The position numbers and the translations under genes were made by a program. DNA of 64,000 bases from NCBI GenBank assembly GCA_963738345.1, contig CAVTWI010000002.1:6820001-6884000 (forward strand), given 5' to 3'. The notes under the pieces were generated by a model. The model was given only the letters and a program-made list of their open reading frames with translations, did no database searches and was not told the origin of the DNA. The DNA is from Bog-159 sp963738345 (GTDB taxonomy: Bacteria; Acidobacteriota; Terriglobia; Bryobacterales; Bryobacteraceae). Positions 53,908 through 62,221 of this stretch are shown here, piece by piece; the first letter of the stretch is position 1; every line of letters starts with the position of its first letter.

Positions 53908-54924
53908 ATGCGTGCATTCCTCATTGTTCTGCTGGCCGTGGCCGGAGCCGCCCTGCTCCCCGCTGCTAAGAATCTGGAGATCTATTTCATCGACGTCGAA
54001 GGCGGCCAAGCCACGCTGTTTGTGACGCCGTCGGGCGAATCCATGTTGGTGGATACGGGCTGGTCCGGTAACAACAGCCGCGATGCGGGCCGTATCGCCG
54101 CCGCCGCGAAACATGCCGGCGTGAAGGCCATCGACTATCTCCTCATCACACACTTCCACGAAGACCATGTGGGCGGCGTGCCCCAACTAGCCGGTAAACT
54201 GCCGATCCGCAATTTCGTCGATCACGGCGAGAGCGTCGAACAGGACCGGCGCGCCAAGGAATTGTACGCGGCGTACGTGGAATATCGCGCCAAGGGGAAC
54301 CACATACTGGCGAAGCCGGGTGTAACGATTCCCATAAAAGGCCTGGACGTGAAGGTGCTTACCGCCGATGGGGACGAGATCGAGAGCCCACTGCCGGGCG
54401 CCGGCCAACCCAACGCGCTGTGCTCGCAGGATACATTACGCAAGCCCGATCCGACGGAGAATGCCCGTTCGGTCGGCACGATGATCACGTTCGGTAATTT
54501 CCGCATTCTGGATATGGGCGACCTCACCTGGAACAAGGAGCACGAACTGGTCTGTCCGAATAACAAGGTCGGCGCGGTGGATCTGTACATCGTCTCGCAC
54601 CACGGCTCCGATCTTTCTGGCTCGCCCGCTTTCGTGCAGGGCATTCACCCGCGCGTGGCGATCATGGATAACGGTGCGCGTAAGGGCGGATCACCGGCAG
54701 TGTGGCAGACCATTCACGGATCGCCGGGAATTGAAGACATCTGGCAATTGCACTATGCGGTGGCCGGGGGGAAGGACAATAACTCGCCGGATCCGTTCAT
54801 TGCCAATATTGACGAACAGGGGGACCAGGCTAATTGGATCCACGTAAGTGTGCATCCCGATGGCAGCTTTATCGTGAATAACACCCGCAACAAGTACTCG
54901 AAGACGTACCCGCCCAAATCATGA
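53908..54924 (+). CDS. Secreted metallo-beta-lactamase-fold hydrolase (ComEC/Rec2-like)
   Basis: A 338-aa protein with a signal peptide (FLIVLLAVAGAALLPAA). The metal site is clear: LLITHFHEDHVGG (HxHxDH), a later DMGDLTW Asp and IVSHHGSDLSGSPAF with a further His. YFIDVEGGQATLFVTPSGES is typical of the ComEC-like competence-hydrolase branch. It probably hydrolyses a phosphodiester or ester outside the cytoplasm. Its TGA overlaps the ATG of the next gene, so it is the first gene of an operon with an oxidoreductase and an isomerase. Confidence 0.88.
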   Translation: MRAFLIVLLAVAGAALLPAAKNLEIYFIDVEGGQATLFVTPSGESMLVDTGWSGNNSRDAGRIAAAAKHAGVKAIDYLLITHFHEDHVGGVPQLAGKLPIRNFVDHGESVEQDRRAKELYAAYVEYRAKGNHILAKPGVTIPIKGLDVKVLTADGDEIESPLPGAGQPNALCSQDTLRKPDPTENARSVGTMITFGNFRILDMGDLTWNKEHELVCPNNKVGAVDLYIVSHHGSDLSGSPAFVQGIHPRVAIMDNGARKGGSPAVWQTIHGSPGIEDIWQLHYAVAGGKDNNSPDPFIANIDEQGDQANWIHVSVHPDGSFIVNNTRNKYSKTYPPKS

Positions 54925-55937
54925 AAATCGCAGTCATCGGCCTGGGGTTCATGGGAAGTACGCACGCGAAGGCATGGCTGCAAATGCCTGGCGCCGAACT
55001 GGTAGCGGTCTGCAGTCGCGACCCGCGCCGGCTTTCGGGCGACTTCACCGGCATCGAGGGCAATCTCGGTGGGCCGGGCGAGCAGTTGGATTTTTCCCGC
55101 CTAGCTCAGTACAGCAGCGCGGAGCAGGCGCTGCTTGACCCTGCCGTGGAAGCCGTCGACATCTGCCTGCCCACAAATCTGCACGAGCCCATCGCGATGC
55201 AGGCGCTGGAGGCGGGCAAACACGTGCTGGTAGAAAAGCCGATGGCGCTTGACGGGGAGTCGGCGGACCGGATGGTGGCTGCCGCTAAGCGCTACGGGCG
55301 GGTACTGATGGCGGCGCAGGTGGTACGATTCATTCCGCCGTATCGGGTGGCGGCCGATATCGTGTTCTCCGGACGTTTGGGTCCGGTACGCGCGGCGATC
55401 CTCCGTAGGCGCTGCGCGGCGCCGGCATGGAGCGCGTGGCTGGGGGATCCTGCGCAAAGCGGGGGCGGTGTGTTCGACCTGCTGATCCACGATATCGATT
55501 ACTGCCTGCATGTTTTTGGAAAGCCGGAAGCGGTGACCGCGTCGGGCTATCGGGACCTGCCGCACGGCGTGGATTGGATGGTCGGCCAATTGTGGTATCC
55601 GGCGATTGGCGCGGTGGTCATTTCCGGCGGCTGGCACCATCCGGCGGCGTACCCCTTCTCGATGGAATTCACTATCGTGGCGGACGGTGCGACTCTGGAA
55701 TTCAACTCGACCACAGGCTTACTGGCGGAATACGGGGCGGATGGGCAACAGCATCATCTGGAAGTTCCTGCCACAGACGGCTACCATAATGAACTCGCCT
55801 ACTTTCTCGATTGCGCGGAGCGCGGGGTGGAACCGGCGGCCTGCCGTCCGGAAGAATCGGCCATGGCGGTTCGGGTGGCGCAGGCGCTGCTCGAATCGCG
55901 CCACAGAAACGGGGAACGTATCGCATGCAACCTATAA
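54921..55937 (+). CDS. Gfo/Idh/MocA family oxidoreductase
   Basis: A 338-aa protein: Rossmann KIAVIGLGFMGSTHAKAW, AVCSRDPRRL, VDICLPTNLHEPIAMQALEA, HVLVEKPMALDGESADRM (EKP signature), and the C-terminal domain with GGGVFDLLIHDIDYCLHVFG containing the catalytic HDID. It oxidises or reduces a sugar with NAD(P). Overlaps at both ends with its neighbours (ATGA with the upstream hydrolase gene, 13 bases with the isomerase), so the three are translationally coupled and likely serve one carbohydrate pathway. Confidence 0.92.
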   Translation: MKIAVIGLGFMGSTHAKAWLQMPGAELVAVCSRDPRRLSGDFTGIEGNLGGPGEQLDFSRLAQYSSAEQALLDPAVEAVDICLPTNLHEPIAMQALEAGKHVLVEKPMALDGESADRMVAAAKRYGRVLMAAQVVRFIPPYRVAADIVFSGRLGPVRAAILRRRCAAPAWSAWLGDPAQSGGGVFDLLIHDIDYCLHVFGKPEAVTASGYRDLPHGVDWMVGQLWYPAIGAVVISGGWHHPAAYPFSMEFTIVADGATLEFNSTTGLLAEYGADGQQHHLEVPATDGYHNELAYFLDCAERGVEPAACRPEESAMAVRVAQALLESRHRNGERIACNL

Positions 55938-56764
55938 ACGACAACGAGATCGGCGTGATGTTTTGGGCGGGCGGCGATCCGTACGAAACCATACAAGAGC
56001 TGAAGGGGCTGGGCTTACGCTGCGGCCAATTGGGCGTGCCGGGCGATATGCTGCTGGAAGGCGCCGGTTCGCAGTGGCGGCAGGCGCTAGCGGATGAAAA
56101 CTTTTCCCTGGCTACCGTGTTTGCAGCTTATATCGGTGAAAGTTATTCGGACATTCCTACGGTGCAGCGAACCGTAGGCTTTGTGCCGCCGGCCACACGC
56201 TCCGCGCGCGAATCGCGCACCTTGGCCGTCAGCGATTTCGCCGCCCAATTGGGGGTGCAGGGGATTGCCACGCACATCGGATTCGTTCCCGAGAACCAGG
56301 CCTCGGAGGATTATATAGCGGTACGCGAAATGGTGCGGCGGGTGTGCGATCACGCGGCCAGGCATAATCAGACATTCGCGCTCGAAACCGGCCAGGAATC
56401 CGCGCCTGTGTTGCTTAATTTCCTGTTGGCCGCGGATCGTCCGAACCTGCGGATCAACTTCGATCCGGCAAACATGATTTTGTATGGCACGGGCGATCCC
56501 ATCGCCGCTCTTGACGTGTTGGGCCCTTACGTGACCACGGTGCATTGCAAGGACGGCGACTGGCCTCCGCCGAACTCTCCTGGCGCTCTCGGCGAGGAGA
56601 AGCCGCTGGGCGAAGGTTCGGTGGGAATGCCGGGGTTCATCGCTAAGTTGAGGGAAATCGGTTACAAAGGTCCGCTCACGATCGAGCGCGAAGGTAGCGG
56701 CAGCGCGCAACGCCAGCAAGATATTCTCAGGGGGGCGGAACTACTAAGACGGCTGACCGCTTAG
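55925..56764 (+). CDS. Sugar phosphate isomerase/epimerase (AP-endonuclease-2 TIM barrel)
   Basis: A 279-aa TIM-barrel protein from ATG 55925 (MQPINDNEIGVMFWAGGDPY). Metal-binding residues appear in THIGFVPENQ, FALETGQESA (Glu), LRINFDPANMILYG (Asp), TVHCKDGDWPP (His-Asp) and LTIEREG (Glu), in the order of the xylose isomerase-like/EP family. It would isomerise or epimerise a keto-sugar, and follows a Gfo/Idh/MocA gene with which it overlaps, a common catabolic pairing. Confidence 0.9.
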   Translation: MQPINDNEIGVMFWAGGDPYETIQELKGLGLRCGQLGVPGDMLLEGAGSQWRQALADENFSLATVFAAYIGESYSDIPTVQRTVGFVPPATRSARESRTLAVSDFAAQLGVQGIATHIGFVPENQASEDYIAVREMVRRVCDHAARHNQTFALETGQESAPVLLNFLLAADRPNLRINFDPANMILYGTGDPIAALDVLGPYVTTVHCKDGDWPPPNSPGALGEEKPLGEGSVGMPGFIAKLREIGYKGPLTIEREGSGSAQRQQDILRGAELLRRLTA

Positions 56765-56813
56765 TTTTAGCAACGAGCCCCAGCGTGCCGCCGTCTAAAG
56801 AGCAGTTACAAAC

Positions 56814-57951
56814 ATGCCCGGACTAACCGCAAGCCAGGAAATGCTACTCGAATATGTGACCTGGCATGAGCCCGAGTCACCGCCGATCTTCATTCTCAGG
56901 CGCGCGATGGAGGGTATTCATCGCGAAGTGAGTGAAGCTTTTGCGTCTGCGCCGCATCGCTGTGCGGGGACGGGCGGTATCTTACTCGGGCGTCGCGACG
57001 GCGATCATATTACTGTCGACGATTTTGAGCCAGTGCCCTCAGAGCACCGCTTTGGACCTTCTTACCGCCTATCGGATGCGGACTTAGCGCTCTTACAAGA
57101 GACTCTGGATTGGTTCCGCAGTGGCGCGCAACCGGGCCTCTCGGTGTTGGGATTTCTATCGTAGCCATACCTTGCCTGACTTTGCGGTGGGCGAGGAAGA
57201 CCAGGAGTTGATGCGCTCTCACTTTGCGCCGGAAGAGGACTTAGTGTTACTGGTGAAGCCCGGGCTGATGGGCGCCAGCGATGAAGATTTCTGCTTCCGT
57301 CACTGCGGTGGCACGGCGGCGGCGCCGGTATCCGTCCCGCCACCGCTTATGAACTGGCCTTTGCCGCGCTCCCGCCAGGAGACGCCAGGGTCCGAACGCG
57401 CAGGATCCGCTGCCCGCCGGCGGTGGCCGTGGTACATGGCTGCGGCGCTGTTTGGCTTGGTCTGCGGAGCGCTGGGTTATCTCTGGTGGCATCCCGACAC
57501 GGGCGTCGAGCGCCTTGCGGTCAGTGCCACTGCGCCGCCCTCCGCGCAACCGATTGTAGAAGGCGCGCCCGCTCCGCCCGCGCCGGATACCGCAGGTATC
57601 CCCGAGTTCCTGGACCGGTGGGCGGCGGCGCTGAGGCGCGGCGATGTAAATGCTGCTGTCGAGTGTTACGCGCCAGTGGTGAGCACTTACTTCAACCGGC
57701 ACGATGTAACCCGGGAACTCGTAGGCCAGACTATCCGGCAGGCGCGCGCCCGCTATGGCCGTCTGGATGTCTATCGTATTTCCGGACTCAGCCTTAACCC
57801 GGTAAGCGAAAGCCGCGCGGTAGCGACTTTCCGGAAGCACTGGCAATTCTCCGGACGCGTCAAATCCGCCGGCGAAGAGGAAGAACGCATGACGCTGGTG
57901 CGCGGCGCTGGCGCCTGGAAAATTTCTTCCGAGCAAGCCACCGCGAACTAG
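56814..57951 (+). CDS. JAB/MPN-like domain fused through a membrane helix to an NTF2-like domain (one frame change)
   Basis: About 379 codons with one extra base near 57156. Residues about 20-150 resemble a JAB/MPN fold: GIHREVSEAFASAPHRCAGT, GGILLGRR, then GFYRSHTLPDF where active JAMM proteases have HSHP...SxxD; the metal ligands are incomplete (YRSH), so it is probably inactive. A single membrane helix follows (WYMAAALFGLVCGALGYLWW), a Pro-rich linker, then an NTF2/SnoaL-like domain FLDRWAAALRRGDVNAAVEC ... WKISSEQATAN. So it is a membrane protein with one domain on each side. No known family combination comes to mind. Confidence 0.6.
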
Positions 57952-57997
57952 CCTGTCAGCGGAAAATTCCCGGCGGCCTGAATTGTGTGAGATCGGT

Positions 57998-58003
57998 TAC
58001 AAT
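57998..58003 (+). promoter_or_regulatory. -10 box (TACAAT) of bfr
   Basis: TACAAT ends 6 bases before ATG 58010, which favours this ATG over the upstream in-frame start at 57983 and suggests a leaderless mRNA. Confidence 0.45.
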
Positions 58004-58009
58004 CCAGTC

Positions 58010-58492
58010 ATGCGCGGAAACGAAGAGATCTTACGGCTGCTGAATGAAACGCTCAAAGCTGAGCTGACTGCGATTAACCAGTACTTCCTGCACGCTAAGA
58101 TGTGTGAGAGCTGGGGCTACTTGAGACTTGCGGCGCTCGACCGGCAGGAATCCATCGAAGAAATGCACCACGCCGATATTCTGATGCAGCGCATCCTGTT
58201 CCTCGAGGGTATCCCGAATATGACGGAATTGTTTCCGATCAAGGTGGGTCCGGACGTGAAGGCGCAATTGGAAAATGACCTGGCGCTGGAACTGGATGCG
58301 GTGGTTCGTTTGAACGAAGCTATTAAAGTAGCAGCGCATGTAGGGGATAACGGATCGCGCGAACTGTTCAAACAGATCCTGCTCGACGAAGAGCACCATA
58401 TAGACTACCTGGAAGGGCAGTTACACATCGTCGAGGAGATCGGCCTGGACAATTACCTGGCGCAACAGATTCATCCTGCCGGCAAGGCGTGA
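58010..58492 (+). CDS. bfr: Bacterioferritin
   Basis: A 160-aa four-helix protein. Ferroxidase ligands are in place: Glu in LKAELTAINQYF, Glu and His in ESIEEMHHADIL, Glu in LALELDAVVRL, Glu and His in LLDEEHHIDYLE. The haem-ligand Met of bacterioferritin is present in EEMHHAD. It stores iron as a 24-mer cage and oxidises Fe(II). ATG 58010 matches the family N terminus (MRGNEEILRLLNETLKAELT). No bacterioferritin-associated ferredoxin gene is adjacent. Confidence 0.94.
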   Translation: MRGNEEILRLLNETLKAELTAINQYFLHAKMCESWGYLRLAALDRQESIEEMHHADILMQRILFLEGIPNMTELFPIKVGPDVKAQLENDLALELDAVVRLNEAIKVAAHVGDNGSRELFKQILLDEEHHIDYLEGQLHIVEEIGLDNYLAQQIHPAGKA

Positions 58493-58557
58493 CCGGGCGA
58501 GTTAGTTGTAGATACCGGGCGCGTTTGTTGTAGAATGGAGATTCACCCGGGAGGTGA

Positions 58558-59381
58558 GTCTTCTCGAGTAGCAGGCGCGCCTTATCGCTCCCCGATTTTT
58601 TTCCTCCGATTTTCGGCAGGGTTTCGCACGGCCTTTTTTCGCTCCTCTTTCCCGACGATTGCCGCATTTGTGAACGTCCGCTTACAGGATTTTCGCGCGT
58701 GCCGGTATGCGCGGATTGCCTGAAGAAGCCCGCGCCCCTCACCGCCGAATTCTTCTGCCTCAATTGCCGCACGCCTTTCCGCAACAGCTTTCCGTTGGAT
58801 TCCGCAGGCCGCTGCATGCTCTGCCGGAGCGGCGGGCGCGGTTCGACGAAGCCTTTTGTTACGGCGCTTATGAGGGCACCCTGCGCAAGCTGATCCACCT
58901 TTTCAAATACAGCGGGATGCGGCGCTTGGCGAAACCGTTGGCGGCATTGCTGGCCGACGCGCTGCCGCGGGACCGCCAGTTCGACCTGGTAACGCCCGTG
59001 CCGCTGCACTGGTTGCGGCGCTGGCACCGCGGATATCAATCAGGCCGAGTTATTAGGCAAGGCCATCGCCCGGGCGCGTGGGATTCCGATTGCCAATATA
59101 TCTGCGCCGCAGAGGATCGGCACGCGGGCGCAGGCGGGACTGAGCAATGCGCAGCGCCGCGAGAATGTGGCGGGCGCTTTTCGCGCCCGCCGCAAGGTGC
59201 CGGGATTGCGGATTCTGCTGGTTGACGATGTGATGACCACGGGCGCGACGCTGGGGGCCTGCGCGCGCGCCTTGAAGAAAGCCGGGGCGAAATCCGTCTC
59301 GGTGCTGGCGCTGGCGCGCGTCGACCGGCGATTTATCGAGTTGGCGGATTTGGGCAAGCGAACAGGGAGCTGTTTGAATGA
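58558..59381 (+). CDS. ComF family phosphoribosyltransferase-like protein (five frame changes)
   Basis: Zinc-finger N terminus LFPDDCRICERPLTGFSRVP, VCADCLKK, FCLNCRTPF, CMLCRSGG, then FDEAFCYGAYEGTLRKLIHL, FKYSGMRRLAKPLAALLADA, LVTPVPLHWLRRWHRGY-N-QAELLGKAIA and the PRPP-binding loop ILLVDDVMTTGATL. Frames join at about 58852, 59037, 59099, 59117 and 59367; the last gives ELFE and TGA overlapping the next ATG. ComF relates to DNA uptake and primosome function. The start is unclear: no ATG/GTG/TTG lies in the correct frame after TGA 58555, so a further indel is likely. Neighbouring bfr is intact. Confidence 0.8.
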
Positions 59382-59903
59382 CGAGTTTGAACAGATTACA
59401 GAAACCAGTTCTGGTTTTGAATGCAAGCTTCGAGCCGATCAACATCTGCGCGGCGCGCCGGGCGCTGGTGCTGGTGCTGAAAGGCGTGGCATCGGCCGAG
59501 GAAGAATCCACGCAGCATATCCACTCCGCGCGGGCCGCGGTGAAACTGCCGAGCGTGATCCGGCTGCTGGAATACCGGCGCATTCCGCACCAGACGCGGG
59601 CGCTGTCGCGCAAGAATATTCTGATGCGCGACCGCTATACCTGCCAGTATTGTCACGCACGCTGCCTCGTCCGAATTGACGCTGGACCACGTGGTGCCGC
59701 GTTCGCGCGCCGGGGAATCCAATTGGGAAAACCTGGTGGCGTGCTGCAATCCCTGCAATAACCGGAAGGGCAACCGCACCCCCGAAGAATCCGGCATGAA
59801 ACTGGCGCGGCAGCCCAAGCCGTTCAGCCTGCACACCAGCCGGCATTTGATGCGACTGCTCGGCAAGAGCGACGAGCAGTGGCGCAAGTATTTGTTTTAT
59901 TAG
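59378..59903 (+). CDS. HNH endonuclease family protein (two frame changes)
   Basis: About 175 aa: MTSLNRLQKPVLVLNASFEP, INICAARRALVLVLKGVASA, IPHQTRALSRKNILMRDRYT and the zinc knuckle CQYC; then LDHVVPRSRAGESNWENLVA, CCNPCNNRKGNRTPEE carry the HNH catalytic core (DHV...N...CNxRKG). Two missing bases between CQYCH and SELTLDHVV (about 59658-59670) break the frame. The family is widespread, chromosomal and of uncertain role. Start overlaps the comF stop (ATGA), a common pairing. Confidence 0.87.
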
Positions 59904-59972
59904 GCTTAAACGGCGCGCCGCCGAACCTGCATCGCACGGAACAAAGTTGAGTATACTCTCGTAGTTAGCGCT

Positions 59973-60923
59973 ATGAGGTACTCGATGCGAACGCATATTC
60001 TCGCGATTTCCCTGGCCACCGGCCTGCTTGGACTGGCCGGATGCGATATCGAAGACCTGGATATAGGCGGCTCGGAACGCTATACCCAGGATTTCCATTA
60101 CAGCTACGCCCTGCAGCCCGGTGGACGGCTTTCCGTGGATAACTCAAACGGGTCCGTCGAGATTTCCGGCTGGGACCAGGACACCATAGACATCAGCGGT
60201 TCGAAGTACGCCCGCACCCCTGAACTGCGCGACGCGTTGAAGATCGAGATCGACCACACGTCCGACTCAGTCCATATCCGCACGGTGCGGCCCTCGGAGC
60301 GGCGTGGCAATATGGGCGCGAAATATATCATTAAAGTCCCCCGGCGTACCCAACTGGAGCGCATCGTCAGCTCCAACGGTTCGATCCATACGCTGGATGT
60401 GGAGGGCCCGGCGCGCCTGAAGACGTCCAATGGCGCGGTGCGCGCGGAGAACCTGCGCGGTACGCTCGATGTGCAGACGTCTAACGGCAGCATTGAAGTG
60501 CAGAACCTGGAAGGTAGCGCGTCGTTGCATACCTCGAACGGACGGGTGCATGCGGAGGATGTGCGGGGCTCGCTCGAAGCCGACACGTCAAATGGCGGCA
60601 TTCACGTCCGCTTGCTGAAGCCGGAAACCGGCCGGCCGGTGAAATTGGAGACGTCGAACGGTCCCATCGAACTAACCATGGAGACGATGAACCAGAACGA
60701 AATTCACGCCAGCACCTCGAATGGCGGCATCACCGTGCACCTGCCCGGCAATCTGGGGGCGAATCTGACGGCGCATGCCAGCAATTCTTCCATCTCGACC
60801 GAATTCGAAGTGGCTACGCAGGGCACGCTCGACAAGCACCACTTGGAAGGTAAGATCGGCGCCGGCGGCCCCAGCATCGAGCTATCCACCTCGAACGGCA
60901 GCATCCGCGTTATGAAAATGTAG
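59973..60923 (+). CDS. DUF4097-type lipoprotein
   Basis: A 316-aa protein with a lipoprotein signal ending in the lipobox LLGLAGC (Cys 24), so it is membrane-anchored. The mature part is a right-handed beta-helix-like DUF4097 array with recurring SNGSVEIS, SNGSIHTL, TSNGAVRAENL, TSNGSIEVQNL, TSNGRVHAEDV, TSNGGIHVRLL units about 20 residues apart, typical of putative adhesin/anti-sigma-linked proteins. Function unknown. ATG 59973 or 59985 can start it; TATACT lies upstream at 59952. The 3' end overlaps the convergent MFS gene by 14 bases. Confidence 0.84.
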   Translation: MRYSMRTHILAISLATGLLGLAGCDIEDLDIGGSERYTQDFHYSYALQPGGRLSVDNSNGSVEISGWDQDTIDISGSKYARTPELRDALKIEIDHTSDSVHIRTVRPSERRGNMGAKYIIKVPRRTQLERIVSSNGSIHTLDVEGPARLKTSNGAVRAENLRGTLDVQTSNGSIEVQNLEGSASLHTSNGRVHAEDVRGSLEADTSNGGIHVRLLKPETGRPVKLETSNGPIELTMETMNQNEIHASTSNGGITVHLPGNLGANLTAHASNSSISTEFEVATQGTLDKHHLEGKIGAGGPSIELSTSNGSIRVMKM

Positions 60924-62175
60924 GGTCGGGGCGGGCCTCCGCGGGTTCCGGTATGCGCCCGCTCCCGTCCGCCCATGCCCACGCCACCGCCGTGAATGAA
61001 CTAAGGATTCCGGCGGCGGCGCCAATCGTGCGAGGACTGAAATACTGCGAGGCAATCCCCGCGGCCGCCATCGATCCGATCATCACCGACCAACGCAGCG
61101 ATTCCATAGTGGAGAACACGCGCCCGCGAAACCGGTCGGGCGTGTGACGCAGCAGTTGCGAGTAATTCAGCACCGAACTCACCGCCATCCCTACCCGCGA
61201 CAGGCAAATGAACGCCAACGCAATACCGTAATTCCCCATCTGGCTGAAGGCCACGTAAGCGGCGCCGTGGGTGATGTAGGAAATTGAAATAGCCCGCTTG
61301 TAACCGGCGAAGCCTGTGCGCCGCCCCACCACATGGCCGAGCCATCCGCCGATCAGCAGTCCTACACCGGCGAATCCCCAGATGGTGCCGATGCCGGCGG
61401 CGCCTCGTTTAAAAACCTGCTCGCCGAATAGCGTAAACAGAATTTGCGCCGCCCCTCCGCCAGTCGCCCAACCCACCGATACCATCCCGATCCAGAACAC
61501 CAGCGGGGTGGCGCGAATGTATTGCAGCCCTTCCACATACTCCCGCCACGGCCGTACGGCGGGCGCGTGTTCTTTGCCGCGTTCCGCAATGAATCCGGCG
61601 GGCGCGCGCATTTGCCAAACGGCATACGCGGAAAAGACGAACGAGAGCGCGTTCAGCACGAACGCCCAGGCGAAGCCCAGTCGCGCCACCGCGAATCCAG
61701 CCAGCATGGTACCGGCGGTGAGCGTGGCCCATTGGGTCGTTTGTGTAAGGGAATTCGCCGTATGTAACTCCGCCGGGCTGGCGATGGCCGGTAGAATCGC
61801 CGCCCGCCCGCTAGTGAAGAACGGCGAGACAAACATCAGCAGCCCGCTCAGCGCGTAGAGTAGCCAGGCCGACGGATGCTGTATCGTGACAATGAATGCC
61901 AGCGCTACCACGGCCCGGATCAAGTCGCTGGCCAGCATGATGCGCCGCCGGTCAAAGCGATCCAGCACGACTCCCGCCGCCGGCCCCGCCAGCACCGCCG
62001 GAATGGCGCGCGAGAGCATCACTCCGCTCACCACTAAACCCGACCCGGTTACGGCCATCACCAGGCTGAATACCGCGATGTTGTTGAAGTAATCGCCCGT
62101 CTCGCTGACCACCTGCCCCAGCCACAGATAGCGATAATTCCGGTTCTGGCGCAGAAGGTCGGTGAACTCCGGCAT
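60910..62175 (-). CDS. MFS transporter (MFS_3, enterobactin-exporter-like)
   Basis: A 421-aa membrane protein with about twelve hydrophobic segments. The N terminus NRNYRYLWLGQVVSETGDYF and the loop VVLDRFDRRRIMLASDLIRA (GxxxDRxxRR motif A equivalent) place it in the MFS_3/EntS branch of exporters. Substrate unknown; relatives export siderophores or drugs. Reading frame intact. It is convergent with the DUF4097 gene and divergent from the HDOD gene. Confidence 0.88.
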   Translation of the reverse strand: MPEFTDLLRQNRNYRYLWLGQVVSETGDYFNNIAVFSLVMAVTGSGLVVSGVMLSRAIPAVLAGPAAGVVLDRFDRRRIMLASDLIRAVVALAFIVTIQHPSAWLLYALSGLLMFVSPFFTSGRAAILPAIASPAELHTANSLTQTTQWATLTAGTMLAGFAVARLGFAWAFVLNALSFVFSAYAVWQMRAPAGFIAERGKEHAPAVRPWREYVEGLQYIRATPLVFWIGMVSVGWATGGGAAQILFTLFGEQVFKRGAAGIGTIWGFAGVGLLIGGWLGHVVGRRTGFAGYKRAISISYITHGAAYVAFSQMGNYGIALAFICLSRVGMAVSSVLNYSQLLRHTPDRFRGRVFSTMESLRWSVMIGSMAAAGIASQYFSPRTIGAAAGILSSFTAVAWAWADGSGRIPEPAEARPDPTFS

Positions 62176-62221
62176 ACTTCCACGTAAGCACGTTTTCGCC
62201 GTAACGGTCGATTAGTACTAG

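Noticed and set aside
59911..59925. GGCGCGCC palindrome after the HNH gene as a terminator
   Set aside because: Short GC palindrome without loop space or T tract; expected by chance in such GC-rich DNA.
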